This document shows, piece by piece, positions 54,527 to 63,829 of a DNA stretch of 64,000 nucleotides. The translations under genes and the position numbers were made by a program. Below the pieces are notes generated by a model, which did no database searches, was not told the origin of the DNA, and saw only the letters and a list, made by a program, of their open reading frames with translations. Each line of letters begins with the position of its first letter. Position 1 is the stretch's first letter. This DNA is from Marinomonas polaris DSM 16579 (lineage in GTDB: Bacteria; Pseudomonadota; Gammaproteobacteria; Pseudomonadales; Marinomonadaceae), in the NCBI RefSeq assembly GCF_900129155.1, contig NZ_FQVF01000003.1, forward strand, positions 125,872-189,871, read 5' to 3'.

Positions 54527-55657
54527 ATGACTGATACACAATTCACTCAAATAACCGCCGCCGTCACTCGCTCAAAAGGTGCGCCTTTTACTATAGAAAA
54601 AGCGCAAATCAGAGCACCTAAGGCAGATGAAGTACTTGTTAAAATCGTTGCTACGGGCATGTGTCATACGGACATGATTGTACGTGATCAGTATTACCCA
54701 GTACCTTTACCTGCAATTCTTGGTCATGAAGGATCAGGTGTTGTAGAAGCAGTCGGACCTTTAGTAAAAAACATCGCTGTTGGAGACCACGTTGTTTTAA
54801 CCTACGGCTATTGTTCACAATGTAATTCCTGTCATACAGGTCATGAATCTTATTGCCAAGAGTTCTACCCAAGAAACTTCGGTGGTGGCGACATGGAAGG
54901 AAAATCGGCGATTCAAGATGCTAAAGGCGAACCATTACATGATCACTTCTTCGCCCAATCCTCTTTTTCTACCTACGCATTAAGCCTTGAAAGCAATACC
55001 ATCAAGGTCTCAAAAAAAGCACCTCTTGAGTTACTTGGGCCACTAGGTTGCGGTATTCAAACGGGCGCAGGAGCGGTAATTAATTCGCTAAAAGTCAGCC
55101 CCGGTAGCAGTTTCGTCACTTTTGGAGCTGGTGCTGTTGGTTTGTCGGCAGTACTCGCCGCTCAAGTTGCTGGCGCAACGACCATCATCGCAGTAGATGT
55201 CGTTCCTTCTAGATTAGAGCTTGCGAAAGAACTTGGAGCGACTCATGTCATCAACAGTAAAGAAGAAAATGCTGTCGAACGAGTAAAAGAAATCACAGGA
55301 AATGGTGCCAAATTTGCGCTTGAGTCTACCGGCATACCTGCTGTACTACGTCAAGGCATCGACGCCCTTGGGTCTCTGGGTACAATAGGCGTTGTTGGTG
55401 CACCTGCATTAGGAACAGACGCCAGCTTTGACGTGAATGACCTACTGCTTAATGGTAAATCCATTCGTGGTGTTGTAGAAGGTGACTCCACAACAAAAAT
55501 ATTCATCCCGCAATTAGTGGAACTCTATCTACAAGGCCGATTTGCCTTCGATAAGCTAGTCAAATTTTATGCTTTTGAAGACATCAATCAGGCTGCAGAA
55601 GACAGCGAAAAAGGGATTACATTAAAACCCATTATTCGCATTTCTGACCACGTTTAA
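54527..55657 (+). CDS. xylB: Aryl (benzyl) alcohol dehydrogenase (XylB-like)
   Basis: 376-residue zinc MDR enzyme. Catalytic zinc: ATGMCHTDM near residue 44 and GHEGSGVVEAVG; structural zinc: CSQCNSCHTGHESYC; cofactor loop FGAGAVGLSAVLA. Oxidises benzyl alcohol to benzaldehyde, feeding xylC. Last gene of the operon, ended by a strong terminator. Confidence 0.87.
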   Translation: MTDTQFTQITAAVTRSKGAPFTIEKAQIRAPKADEVLVKIVATGMCHTDMIVRDQYYPVPLPAILGHEGSGVVEAVGPLVKNIAVGDHVVLTYGYCSQCNSCHTGHESYCQEFYPRNFGGGDMEGKSAIQDAKGEPLHDHFFAQSSFSTYALSLESNTIKVSKKAPLELLGPLGCGIQTGAGAVINSLKVSPGSSFVTFGAGAVGLSAVLAAQVAGATTIIAVDVVPSRLELAKELGATHVINSKEENAVERVKEITGNGAKFALESTGIPAVLRQGIDALGSLGTIGVVGAPALGTDASFDVNDLLLNGKSIRGVVEGDSTTKIFIPQLVELYLQGRFAFDKLVKFYAFEDINQAAEDSEKGITLKPIIRISDHV

Positions 55658-55680
55658 TGGCAAATATCTAAAGGCCATAA

Positions 55681-55711
55681 AAAGTATCCTTGTGATTGGC
55701 AAGGATACTTT
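55681..55711 (+). terminator. Terminator of the ben operon
   Basis: Perfect 12-bp stem AAAGTATCCTTG/CAAGGATACTTT with a 7-nt loop and T-rich tail. A-rich on the other side, so it may also work for the opposing gene. Confidence 0.92.
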
Positions 55712-55783
55712 TATTATCTATCAATTCAAACAAGGACAACTAAGTTTTAGAGATAGCCTCTACAGCAATAAAATCAAACGTAA

Positions 55784-56812
55784 TTAAATTTGCCATGAAA
55801 ACGTTAGTGTTCCATAACGCGTAAATTTATCCATTTCCCTGTCATTCTTATCACCATCAATACTAAATGGTGAATTAATAGCAAAAGCCAAAGCCATATC
55901 ACCCCAAGAGTAAGTCAAGCCAGTGGTAAACGAATTACTGTTGTGGTTATAGTCTATAGATCGACTATTGCGGAAGGTATTACCATCGGTAAATATTTGA
56001 TTAAATGTATAACCTACTTCAACTCCTGCAAAAACAAACCAACCTTCGTTAACAGCAATTGGGTTAGATGTTCTAGATTCCGCTAATAATACTGTGGCAT
56101 AAGAATCATCAAGGTTCTGTCCATAACGCAACATAATCCCAGTATTTACTCCACTTCGTAAGGTACCAATACTCGCATTTGCGCCAGACAAAACATCAGT
56201 TCTACCATTATCCGCTACCCATGCTCGCCAAGTTCGTCCTCTGGATAACTCAAACACAACCTCGTTTTTTAATTGTGTATCCCAGCCCCTTGGGGTTTTA
56301 GCACTAATGACTCGATGCACTGCTTTTTGTGTTTGCTCACCCATTGCAATAGGACCAACAACACCTAAAGTCGTGCTGACTCTATCTGCATAATTTGGAG
56401 TCACGGAAATATAAGTATTCGTAAAACTTAATAGAGCGGAATAAGGAAAAGTTCCTTCAGCTGGGACCTTTTCTTCAATATCATATGGCGTAGTTAACGT
56501 TTGGCCTGCACTATAGATATTAACTGACGTTTTAACGTTTTCATTAGGCATACTCCACAATAATGGCTTAACCCAAAAAACAGGTTGCTGAATGGATTGA
56601 GCATTGTCACTAATCTCGAAGAATGAGACATATATACCATTGGTATAACCGTTGTCTTCATTGACAAAAAAGTCGTTATCTAGTGTTGCAGACATCCAGT
56701 TAACATCAGCATAAGCTGGCAGCATAAAAATCCAACAAAAGCCTATAAAACATTTCCGTAATCTTATAAGCCCTTTTTGATTATTAGAAACTGCACCGCA
56801 CTGCCCGCCCAT
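55784..56812 (-). CDS. LpxR-family outer-membrane lipid A deacylase-like protein (DUF2219)
   Basis: 342 residues; signal-like stretch RKCFIGFCWIFMLPAYA then a beta-barrel ending in an aromatic/hydrophobic residue pair typical of outer-membrane proteins. LpxR motifs: LDNDFFVNEDNGYTNGIY and the GEQTQKAVHRV...GWDTQLKNEV block containing the histidine and glutamate positions. AGGTGA precedes ATG 56812. Would remove acyl chains from lipid A in the outer membrane. Convergent to the ben operon; no functional link evident. Confidence 0.8.
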   Translation of the reverse strand: MGGQCGAVSNNQKGLIRLRKCFIGFCWIFMLPAYADVNWMSATLDNDFFVNEDNGYTNGIYVSFFEISDNAQSIQQPVFWVKPLLWSMPNENVKTSVNIYSAGQTLTTPYDIEEKVPAEGTFPYSALLSFTNTYISVTPNYADRVSTTLGVVGPIAMGEQTQKAVHRVISAKTPRGWDTQLKNEVVFELSRGRTWRAWVADNGRTDVLSGANASIGTLRSGVNTGIMLRYGQNLDDSYATVLLAESRTSNPIAVNEGWFVFAGVEVGYTFNQIFTDGNTFRNSRSIDYNHNSNSFTTGLTYSWGDMALAFAINSPFSIDGDKNDREMDKFTRYGTLTFSWQI

Positions 56813-56994
56813 TACTCACCTGCTTTATTAGTATAAAAAGGGTAAATTATAAAGAGATCTTGGTGCAAAAACTGCAATAGATTACATCTATAACAATTTA
56901 ATCATAAAAGAACAATTGGTGAGGAAACCCTTATGAATACGATTCTTTTGTGCACTTTTACAAACCATCAAAAAATAGAGGTATGAAAGTACAA

Positions 56995-57027
56995 AAACCT
57001 CTGCCGGGCATTTCCAGACAGAGGTTT
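56995..57027 (-). terminator. Terminator downstream of the ato operon
   Basis: Arms AAACCTCTG/CAGAGGTTT with a 15-nt loop. On the minus strand the stem runs into TTTTTG. The remaining 271-bp gap holds only the promoter of the LpxR-like gene. Confidence 0.8.
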
Positions 57028-57083
57028 CTATATATAATGCCAAATAGGAAAAATGGCAGACGAACTTAGCTAAGTAATATCTC

Positions 57084-58457
57084 TTAAAAAATCAAAAAAC
57101 CTAGTGAAATAATCACTCCAGAACCGATTAAGGCCATCAAGCAATAACCCATTACGTCTTTTGCACCAAGCCCAGCAATTGCTAACGCTGGCAATGCCCA
57201 GAATGGTTGAATCATGTTTGTCCATGCATCACCCCAAGCAATCGCCATAGCCGTTTTCGCGGCATCAACACCCAATGCAGCGCCCGCTGGCATCATGATT
57301 GGCGCTTGTACCGCCCACTGACCACCACCGGAAGGAACAAAAAAGTTAACAATACCTGCACTCAAGAAAGTGAACAGCGGAAAAGTCGTTTCATTGGAGA
57401 TAGACACAAACGCCTGAGAAATCACACCAGCTAATGATGCACCAGAATCACCCGTTGCTGTCATCATCCCCATGATCCCAGCATAGAATGGAAATTGCAG
57501 CAAAATACCAGAACAGTTACGCGCTCCTTGAGAAACCGAGTTCAACAAACTCTTTGGTGTTCCATGTAATAAAACAGCCGAAAACAAGAAGGTAAAGTTA
57601 ACGACGTTTAAGTTCAGTGCAAAACCATTATTCACAAAGTAATAAATAATATAAGCAAAGCCCATTACACCTAGAAGCAATGACAAAACACGGCTATTTT
57701 CAAGACGTTCTGCCGGACTCATATCCGCTTTATTTGGGGTATCGACGACCTGCTCTTTCAATAATTCAGCGTCAATAGTAACCGTGTCTTGTGGTGCGGG
57801 ATGCATCAAACGATTCAATAATGGAATCGTGATAAACATAACTGCCAAAATGGTTAAATTCATCGTTGAGAAAATAGTCTCAGAAGTTGGAATAGGACCG
57901 GTCACCGAACCATTTGTTACCTTTTCTATATTCGCACCACCTGCAATAGACAATGGAATAGAGCCAGACAACCCACCATGCCAAAACAAAAAACCGCTGT
58001 AAGCAGAAGCAATCAATAAACGATAATCAACGCCCTTTACACGAGCTGCAATTTCTTTAGCAAAAATAGCACCGACTACTAAGCCAAAACCCCAGTTAAC
58101 CCAACACGCCATCGCGCTGATGACCGTTACCAAGATAATCGCTTGTCCTGGAGTTTTCGCAACACCTGCCAACATGGCTAGCTTGCGTTTGAACGCTGGC
58201 GCACTCGCCATGGCATGTCCTGTTACTACGACCATTGCCATCTGCATAGAGAAGCTAAGCAAGTTCCAAAACCCACCTGCCCACGCGTTTACCACTTGCA
58301 TTGGCCCCTGCCCGGTACTAGGCATAACCAATAAAAACACGGCGAAAGTTAAAACGATGGCAAAAATGAAAGGATCAGGAAGATAGCGCTGCAACAGAGT
58401 AACGAAGAATTGGCTTACTTTTTGTAAACCTGTTTGTTTTTGTTCGAGAGTATTCAT
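57084..58457 (-). CDS. atoE: Short-chain fatty acid transporter AtoE
   Basis: 457-residue permease with about 12 hydrophobic segments. Family features: RYLPDPFIFAIVLTFAVF, SAYSGFLFWHGGLSGSIPL, and NFFVPSGGGQWAVQAPIMMP. AGGA precedes the start. Last gene of atoDABE. Expected to move acetoacetate/butyrate-type acids. Confidence 0.9.
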   Translation of the reverse strand: MNTLEQKQTGLQKVSQFFVTLLQRYLPDPFIFAIVLTFAVFLLVMPSTGQGPMQVVNAWAGGFWNLLSFSMQMAMVVVTGHAMASAPAFKRKLAMLAGVAKTPGQAIILVTVISAMACWVNWGFGLVVGAIFAKEIAARVKGVDYRLLIASAYSGFLFWHGGLSGSIPLSIAGGANIEKVTNGSVTGPIPTSETIFSTMNLTILAVMFITIPLLNRLMHPAPQDTVTIDAELLKEQVVDTPNKADMSPAERLENSRVLSLLLGVMGFAYIIYYFVNNGFALNLNVVNFTFLFSAVLLHGTPKSLLNSVSQGARNCSGILLQFPFYAGIMGMMTATGDSGASLAGVISQAFVSISNETTFPLFTFLSAGIVNFFVPSGGGQWAVQAPIMMPAGAALGVDAAKTAMAIAWGDAWTNMIQPFWALPALAIAGLGAKDVMGYCLMALIGSGVIISLGFLIF

Positions 58458-58586
58458 CAGTTTTATCCTGTTTTTTATATTTTTTATTGGACGAAAAAAG
58501 CAAAAAACAGAAAGAGAGACTAACTAGAAGTCCCCTTTCTGCATCACTTATTACGTTTATTAATTAGATTTTTTGTGCCAATTTCC

Positions 58587-59762
58587 TTAGCGAGAAACCA
58601 ACAAAGCAACGCCCATCCCGCCACCAATACACAAGGTCGCCAATCCTTTTTTAAGGTCCTGGCGTTGCATTTCATGGAGCAATGTAACCAGAATTCGGCA
58701 ACCAGAAGCACCAATAGGATGACCCAAGGCCACCGCGCCACCGTTCACGTTCACCTTACTAGCATCCAAACCAAGCTCTTTGTTGACACACAAAGCTTGT
58801 ACCGAAAAAGCTTCGTTGGCTTCGATTAGATCCAAGTCAGATACTTGCCAATTAGCTTTCTTTAACACTTTTTGAGTGGCGGCAATGGGGCCTGTTCCCA
58901 TGATTTCAGGATCAACACCCGCGCCATTCGCGGCTTCAATAACAGCAAGAATCGGCAAACCTAAACGCTTAGCTTCTACATCAGATGTCACTATCACCAT
59001 GGCAGCACCATCGTTCAAGGTAGACGCATTACCTGCGGTGACAGTGCCGTCTTTAGCAAACGCAGCACGCAGTTTGCCAAGAGATTCAGCGGTAGTATCA
59101 GGACGAATTTGTTCATCGGCATCGACAATAACAGGCTCGCCTTTACGCTGAGGAATGGAGATAGGTAGAATCTCTTCAACAAATCGACCCGCAGCCTGTG
59201 CTTGCGCAGCTTTTTGCTGGGAGTTTGCGGCAAAGGCATCTTGTTCTTGACGACTAATATTCCAACGGTTAGCGATATTTTCAGCCGTTTGTCCCATGTG
59301 ATAATCGTTAAACGCATCCCACAAACCATCGGTCACCATGGAATCCAACAGTTCCCAGTTGCCCATTTTTTTACCAGAGCGACTGTTTGGTAACACATGT
59401 GCCGCTTGACTCATGCTTTCTTGACCACCTGCAACGACCATGCTGGCATCACCGTTCAACACAGCTTGCGCCGCTAATTGCACAGCTTTTAAGCCAGAAC
59501 CGCAGACTTTATTAATCGTCATAGCGGATACATGTTTTGGTAAGCCTGCATGAATAGCTGTTTGACGAGCAGGGTTTTGACCGCAGCCTGCAGCCAGTAC
59601 TTGGCCTAAAATTACTTCTTCAATGTGATCTTTCAAAATAGGTTGTTTGGCTAACATGCCAGACAAGAGTTGAGTGCCTAATTGCACAGCACTCAACGAA
59701 GATAAAGCGCCATTAAAAGCACCAATAGGTGTTCTTGCAGCAGCAACGATAACGGCTTTCAT
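58587..59762 (-). CDS. atoB: Acetyl-CoA C-acetyltransferase
   Basis: 391 residues. Catalytic cysteine in NKVCGSGLKA near residue 88, histidine in VALGHPIGASGCRI, and cysteine in LCIGGGMGVALL. Splits acetoacetyl-CoA into two acetyl-CoA. GGAG precedes the start. It sits between the CoA-transferase genes and atoE. Confidence 0.93.
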   Translation of the reverse strand: MKAVIVAAARTPIGAFNGALSSLSAVQLGTQLLSGMLAKQPILKDHIEEVILGQVLAAGCGQNPARQTAIHAGLPKHVSAMTINKVCGSGLKAVQLAAQAVLNGDASMVVAGGQESMSQAAHVLPNSRSGKKMGNWELLDSMVTDGLWDAFNDYHMGQTAENIANRWNISRQEQDAFAANSQQKAAQAQAAGRFVEEILPISIPQRKGEPVIVDADEQIRPDTTAESLGKLRAAFAKDGTVTAGNASTLNDGAAMVIVTSDVEAKRLGLPILAVIEAANGAGVDPEIMGTGPIAATQKVLKKANWQVSDLDLIEANEAFSVQALCVNKELGLDASKVNVNGGAVALGHPIGASGCRILVTLLHEMQRQDLKKGLATLCIGGGMGVALLVSR

Positions 59763-59810
59763 AAAAAGCTCCTGTAGTTATTATTCGTTATTGATCTGAT
59801 GATTTATCAC

Positions 59811-60476
59811 TTATAGAGAGACAAACGTCATTTCAGGAACATGATCCGGCACGATGAGTTTGCCTTGAGTTTTTTCGATAATTTCTTCCACTGAAACACC
59901 CGGTGCTCTTTCTTTCAACACAAAAGTGCCATTTTCAATTTCCAGCCAAGCTAAATCTGTTAAAACTTTTTTGATACAACCTTTGCCAGTAAGAGGCAAA
60001 GAACAATTAGACAGCAGCTTTGATTCGCCATCTTTGGAAGCATGAGTCATGGTGACAATAATATTTTCTGCGCCAGCGACCAAATCCATCGCGCCGCCCA
60101 TGCCTTTGATCAGTTTGTTGGGAATCATCCACGAGGCAATATTGCCGTTCACATCCACTTCGAATGCACCCAACACGGTCAAATCTACATGACCACCACG
60201 AATCATGGCAAAGGATTCAGCAGAGGAAAAAATCGACGCGCCTTTCACTGTGGTCACAGTTTGTTTACCCGCGTTGATCATGTCCGCATCAATGGTTTCT
60301 TCGGTAGGAAACTCGCCCATACCAAGTAAACCATTTTCAGATTGCAGCATGACGGCCATATTTTTGGGGACATAATTGGCAACTAAGGTAGGAATACCGA
60401 TACCAAGGTTGACGTAAAAACCGTCTTGTAATTCTTGGGCAACACGTTGCGCCATTTGCTCTCTAGTAAGTGACAT
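59811..60476 (-). CDS. atoA: Acetoacetate (3-oxoacid) CoA-transferase, beta subunit
   Basis: 221 residues. Catalytic glutamate in MLQSENGLLGMG near residue 50; NLGIGIPTLVANYVP before it; IKGMGGAMDLVAGA. ATG 60476 is chosen with AGAGG 6 nt upstream; an in-frame start 93 nt earlier would overlap atoD. Pairs with AtoD. Confidence 0.93.
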   Translation of the reverse strand: MSLTREQMAQRVAQELQDGFYVNLGIGIPTLVANYVPKNMAVMLQSENGLLGMGEFPTEETIDADMINAGKQTVTTVKGASIFSSAESFAMIRGGHVDLTVLGAFEVDVNGNIASWMIPNKLIKGMGGAMDLVAGAENIIVTMTHASKDGESKLLSNCSLPLTGKGCIKKVLTDLAWLEIENGTFVLKERAPGVSVEEIIEKTQGKLIVPDHVPEMTFVSL

Positions 60477-60498
60477 AAGAAACCTCTTTTTTATTCTA

Positions 60499-61203
60499 TT
60501 ATTCTGCTGTCTTAACGGTTCTTTTTTCGATGCGTTTTTCAAATGTACCGAGTACGACTCGATCCACATAAATACCGGGCGTATGGATGTGAGCAGGGTC
60601 TAATTCGCCAATCTCGACGATTTCTTCTACTTCTACAACGGTAATTTTGCCAGCGGTTGCGGCCAAAGGATTGAAGTTCTGTGCGGTATGGCGATAGATA
60701 ACATTACCGTAACGGTCTGCTTTCCATCCTTTAACTATGGCGAAGTCACCGATGATGGCTTCTTCCAAAAGATATTCACGACCATTAAATTCTTTGGTTT
60801 CTTTGCCCTCTGCGACAGGTGTACCGACGCCAGTGGCGGTGTAAAAAGCTGGAATACCCGCGCCACCAGCGCGCATTTTTTCCGCCAGGGTACCTTGTGG
60901 AGTGAGTTCTACTTCTAGCTCACCATTCAATAATTGCTTTTCGAACAAGGCATTTTCGCCAACATAAGACGACACCATTTTGCGGACTTGCTTGTCTTCC
61001 AGCAAAATGCCCAAGCCAAAACCATCCACACCGCAGTTATTCGACACAACGGTTAAACCTTTTGTGCCTTTGCGCTTGATTTCAGCGATCAGGTTTTCTG
61101 GGATACCACACAGGCCAAAACCGCCCGCAAGCACCGTCATATCATCTTCTAGCCCGATCATGGCTTCTTCATAAGAAGCGACGACTTTGTCAAAACCGGC
61201 CAT
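60499..61203 (-). CDS. atoD: Acetoacetate (3-oxoacid) CoA-transferase, alpha subunit
   Basis: 234 residues. CoA-binding loop [15 protein letters not shown] near residue 27, [13 protein letters not shown], and [16 protein letters not shown]. First gene of the ato operon, divergent from a LysR regulator across 192 bp. GGAG precedes the start. Confidence 0.93.
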   Translation of the reverse strand: MAGFDKVVASYEEAMIGLEDDMTVLAGGFGLCGIPENLIAEIKRKGTKGLTVVSNNCGVDGFGLGILLEDKQVRKMVSSYVGENALFEKQLLNGELEVELTPQGTLAEKMRAGGAGIPAFYTATGVGTPVAEGKETKEFNGREYLLEEAIIGDFAIVKGWKADRYGNVIYRHTAQNFNPLAATAGKITVVEVEEIVEIGELDPAHIHTPGIYVDRVVLGTFEKRIEKRTVKTAE

Positions 61204-61395
61204 ATTAATTCTCCTGTCTTATTATTTTTAGATAACTTTTAACTTCCAACCAGTTTGACCCAAGGCGATAAATTAATTAAATTTGTTTTTTCTATTTATT
61301 AATAAGTTTTCCAAATATATATTTAACGACGAAAACTCAATAAAAAAACTTTTAGCGTAAGTATTGGCAAACAAAGTAATTGTGCAAAGGTATCT

Positions 61396-62277
61396 ATGAA
61401 TATTAAACAAGTAAAAGCCTTCCTCGCTGTCGCTCAGTCAATGAGTTTTGCCAGCGCAGCCACACAGTTGCATTTGTCACAGCCGGCGTTGAGCCTGTCA
61501 ATTAAAAGCCTAGAAGATAATTTAGGTGGGAAGTTACTGACTCGCACGACACGTCATATTGCATTGACACCGGAAGGCGAAGCTTTGATGCCAATCGCCA
61601 GACGGTTATTGGCACAATGGGAAAATGCTGAAGACGAGATGAAGCAACGTTTTGCGTTACAGCTTGGCAAAATCACCATTGCTTCCATGCCATCTTTTGC
61701 TGCTTCGTTGCTACCAAAAGCCATTCGTAATTACCATGCCTCGTACCCGAATATTCAGGTCGCCATCGACGATGTGTTATCCGATGTGGTTGTAGAAATG
61801 GTACGTAACAACCAAGTGGAGCTGGGAATTTCCTTCGAGCCAAGTAACCTTGTGGATTTGTCTTTCCATCCACTTTATGAAGACAGGTTTATCGCGATCT
61901 TGCCAAAAAATCACCCACTGGAAGGACAAGACACGATTTGTTGGCGGGCGCTTTTAGAATACGATTTCATCACCTTGCAACGCCCTTCTAGCGTTCGCGC
62001 CATGATAGAAAGCACACTCCATGAGGCAGGCATCGAACTCAATGTGGCGTTTGATGCTCACCAACTTGCTACGGTAGGACGCATGGTCAGCGAGGGAATG
62101 GGCGTGGCTGTTGTCCCGGCGTTGTGCCGACAACAAGCCATAGAACAAGGCGCAATCTGCCGACCAGTGATAGCACCCGAAATTCGCCGACGAGTTGGCG
62201 TGATCTGCCAACCCAGATCCAACCTATCCATCGCCGCAGCGGCCATGCTGGATGTGCTGATTAATACTTATGCTTGA
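61396..62277 (+). CDS. LysR-family regulator of the ato operon
   Basis: 293 residues. HTH MNIKQVKAFLAVAQSMSFASAA then LSQPALSLSIKSLEDNLGG. The effector domain begins with ITIASMPSFAASLLPKAI. Divergent from atoD. The gap contains a 10-bp palindrome TTATTAATAA (61296-61305) that could be part of its site. Many bacteria instead control ato genes by a sigma-54 regulator, so this is a different arrangement. Confidence 0.87.
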   Translation: MNIKQVKAFLAVAQSMSFASAATQLHLSQPALSLSIKSLEDNLGGKLLTRTTRHIALTPEGEALMPIARRLLAQWENAEDEMKQRFALQLGKITIASMPSFAASLLPKAIRNYHASYPNIQVAIDDVLSDVVVEMVRNNQVELGISFEPSNLVDLSFHPLYEDRFIAILPKNHPLEGQDTICWRALLEYDFITLQRPSSVRAMIESTLHEAGIELNVAFDAHQLATVGRMVSEGMGVAVVPALCRQQAIEQGAICRPVIAPEIRRRVGVICQPRSNLSIAAAAMLDVLINTYA

Positions 62278-62311
62278 TACTATTTATTAAATTGCTTCAT
62301 AAATAAATAAA

Positions 62312-62342
62312 AAAGCGCTTGAGGAAATACACCAAGCGCTTT
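62312..62342. terminator. Bidirectional terminator between the LysR gene and aldA
   Basis: Arms AAAGCGCTTG/CAAGCGCTTT with an 11-nt loop; A-run on one side and TTT on the other. Confidence 0.88.
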
Positions 62343-62368
62343 AAGTAAACCCCTATCTGAAACTAGAA

Positions 62369-63808
62369 TTAAGATTGGAGATAGACAACATGAGTATTTG
62401 TATATTCATACAAGCCATGTTTGCCATCTGCACCACCAATTCCAGACTTTCTAACACCTGCATGAAAGCCTTGCATTGCTTCAAAGTTCTCTCGGTTGAT
62501 GTAAGTTTCACCAAAATCTAGCTCGCGCATTGCTTGCATCGCTTTGGACAAATCACGGGTGTAAATAGCTGATGTCAGACCGTATTCACAATCATTAGCG
62601 TGTGTGATTGCTTCATCTAAAGAATCAACTATTTGAATAGGCAGTACTGGTCCAAATGTTTCTTTACGCATTATGTCCATTGACATATCACATTGACTCA
62701 ACACGGTTGGTTGGAAGAAATAACCTTTTCCAGTATCCGCAACTTTACCGCCACATTCTAACTTCGCACCTTGCTGTAAAGCTAACTCAACACTAGCTGC
62801 GACTTTATCAAGTCCAATCTTATTCACCATAGGTCCCATCGCAATATCGCTGTCTTTTAGTGGATCACCAAAAGTAACCTGTTCCATCGCTTGGGTAATA
62901 CGCTTGGTAAACTCTGCTGCGACACCATTCTGTACATATACTCTTTCTGTACAGTTGCAAACTTGTCCAGAGTTAATAACACGAGAATCACAAATAGCTT
63001 TAACAGCAAGGTCTAAGTCCGCATCATCAAGAACAATCGCAGGAGCTTTACCACCCAATTCTAAATTCACTTTAGTGATATTTTTGGCGGCAGCGGCCAT
63101 AATTTTTTCACCAGTAGCCACACTTCCTGTAAAACTAATCATATCTACATCTGGGGAAGCACTTAGTTGAGCACCTACTTCTCCACCTCCGCAAACCACA
63201 TTAAAAACACCTTTCGGTAGAGACGTTTCTGCAAGTAACTTTGTAAATTCAAAACAGTTATTAGGTGTTTCTTCACTCGGCTTAATAACAATAGTATTAC
63301 CTGTTACCAAGGCTGGCGCCATTTTTCGAGCAATCAAAAAAAATGGAAAATTCCATGGCAAAATACCAGCCACCACACCAACTGGTTTACGTAGTAAGAA
63401 AATATTTTCGTTTTGACGATCACTGGTGATCACCTCACCTTCTATACGACGAGCCCATTCGGCCATGTAGTCAATATAATCAGCAGTGAAATTCACTTCT
63501 ACCTCAGCAAGAGGAAGTATTTTACCTTGCTCTTCGCTAATTACTTTTGCCAGTCTAGGTACGTGTTCACGAATTTTTGCGGCAATTTCACGTAAGTAAC
63601 CAGCTCGTTCATTCGGTGTCTTACGAGACCAAGATTTTTGCGCCGTACGAGCTGCGGCAATAGCTTGCTGAACATCACTCTCAGAGGAAGCTGGAACGTG
63701 AGAGATTAACGCTTCCGTGGCAGGGTTAAATACATCTAGACTGGCTTCGCTTGAACAAAACTCACCATTGATAAAATTTTGATAAGTAGGAATGTTATTG
63801 TTTTTCAT
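62369..63808 (-). CDS. aldA: Lactaldehyde/glycolaldehyde dehydrogenase (AldA)
   Basis: 479 residues, the length of E. coli AldA and very like it from memory: AEVEVNFTADYIDYMAEWA, ILPWNFPFFLIARKMAPAL, LELGGKAPAIV (glutamate), SGQVCNCTERVYVQ (cysteine), and the ending VVYLQS. Oxidises lactaldehyde to lactate with NAD. GGAG lies 5 nt before the ATG. The gene upstream on the same strand, 21 nt away, is an aldolase that would make the aldehyde. Confidence 0.92.
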   Translation of the reverse strand: MKNNNIPTYQNFINGEFCSSEASLDVFNPATEALISHVPASSESDVQQAIAAARTAQKSWSRKTPNERAGYLREIAAKIREHVPRLAKVISEEQGKILPLAEVEVNFTADYIDYMAEWARRIEGEVITSDRQNENIFLLRKPVGVVAGILPWNFPFFLIARKMAPALVTGNTIVIKPSEETPNNCFEFTKLLAETSLPKGVFNVVCGGGEVGAQLSASPDVDMISFTGSVATGEKIMAAAAKNITKVNLELGGKAPAIVLDDADLDLAVKAICDSRVINSGQVCNCTERVYVQNGVAAEFTKRITQAMEQVTFGDPLKDSDIAMGPMVNKIGLDKVAASVELALQQGAKLECGGKVADTGKGYFFQPTVLSQCDMSMDIMRKETFGPVLPIQIVDSLDEAITHANDCEYGLTSAIYTRDLSKAMQAMRELDFGETYINRENFEAMQGFHAGVRKSGIGGADGKHGLYEYTNTHVVYLQS

Positions 63809-63829
63809 ATTTTCTCCTATGTTTCTTAT

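Noticed and set aside
58508-58542. Attenuator between atoB and atoE
   Set aside because: The inverted repeat CAGAAAG/CTTTCTG has mismatches in the inner stem and no T-run; too weak to annotate.
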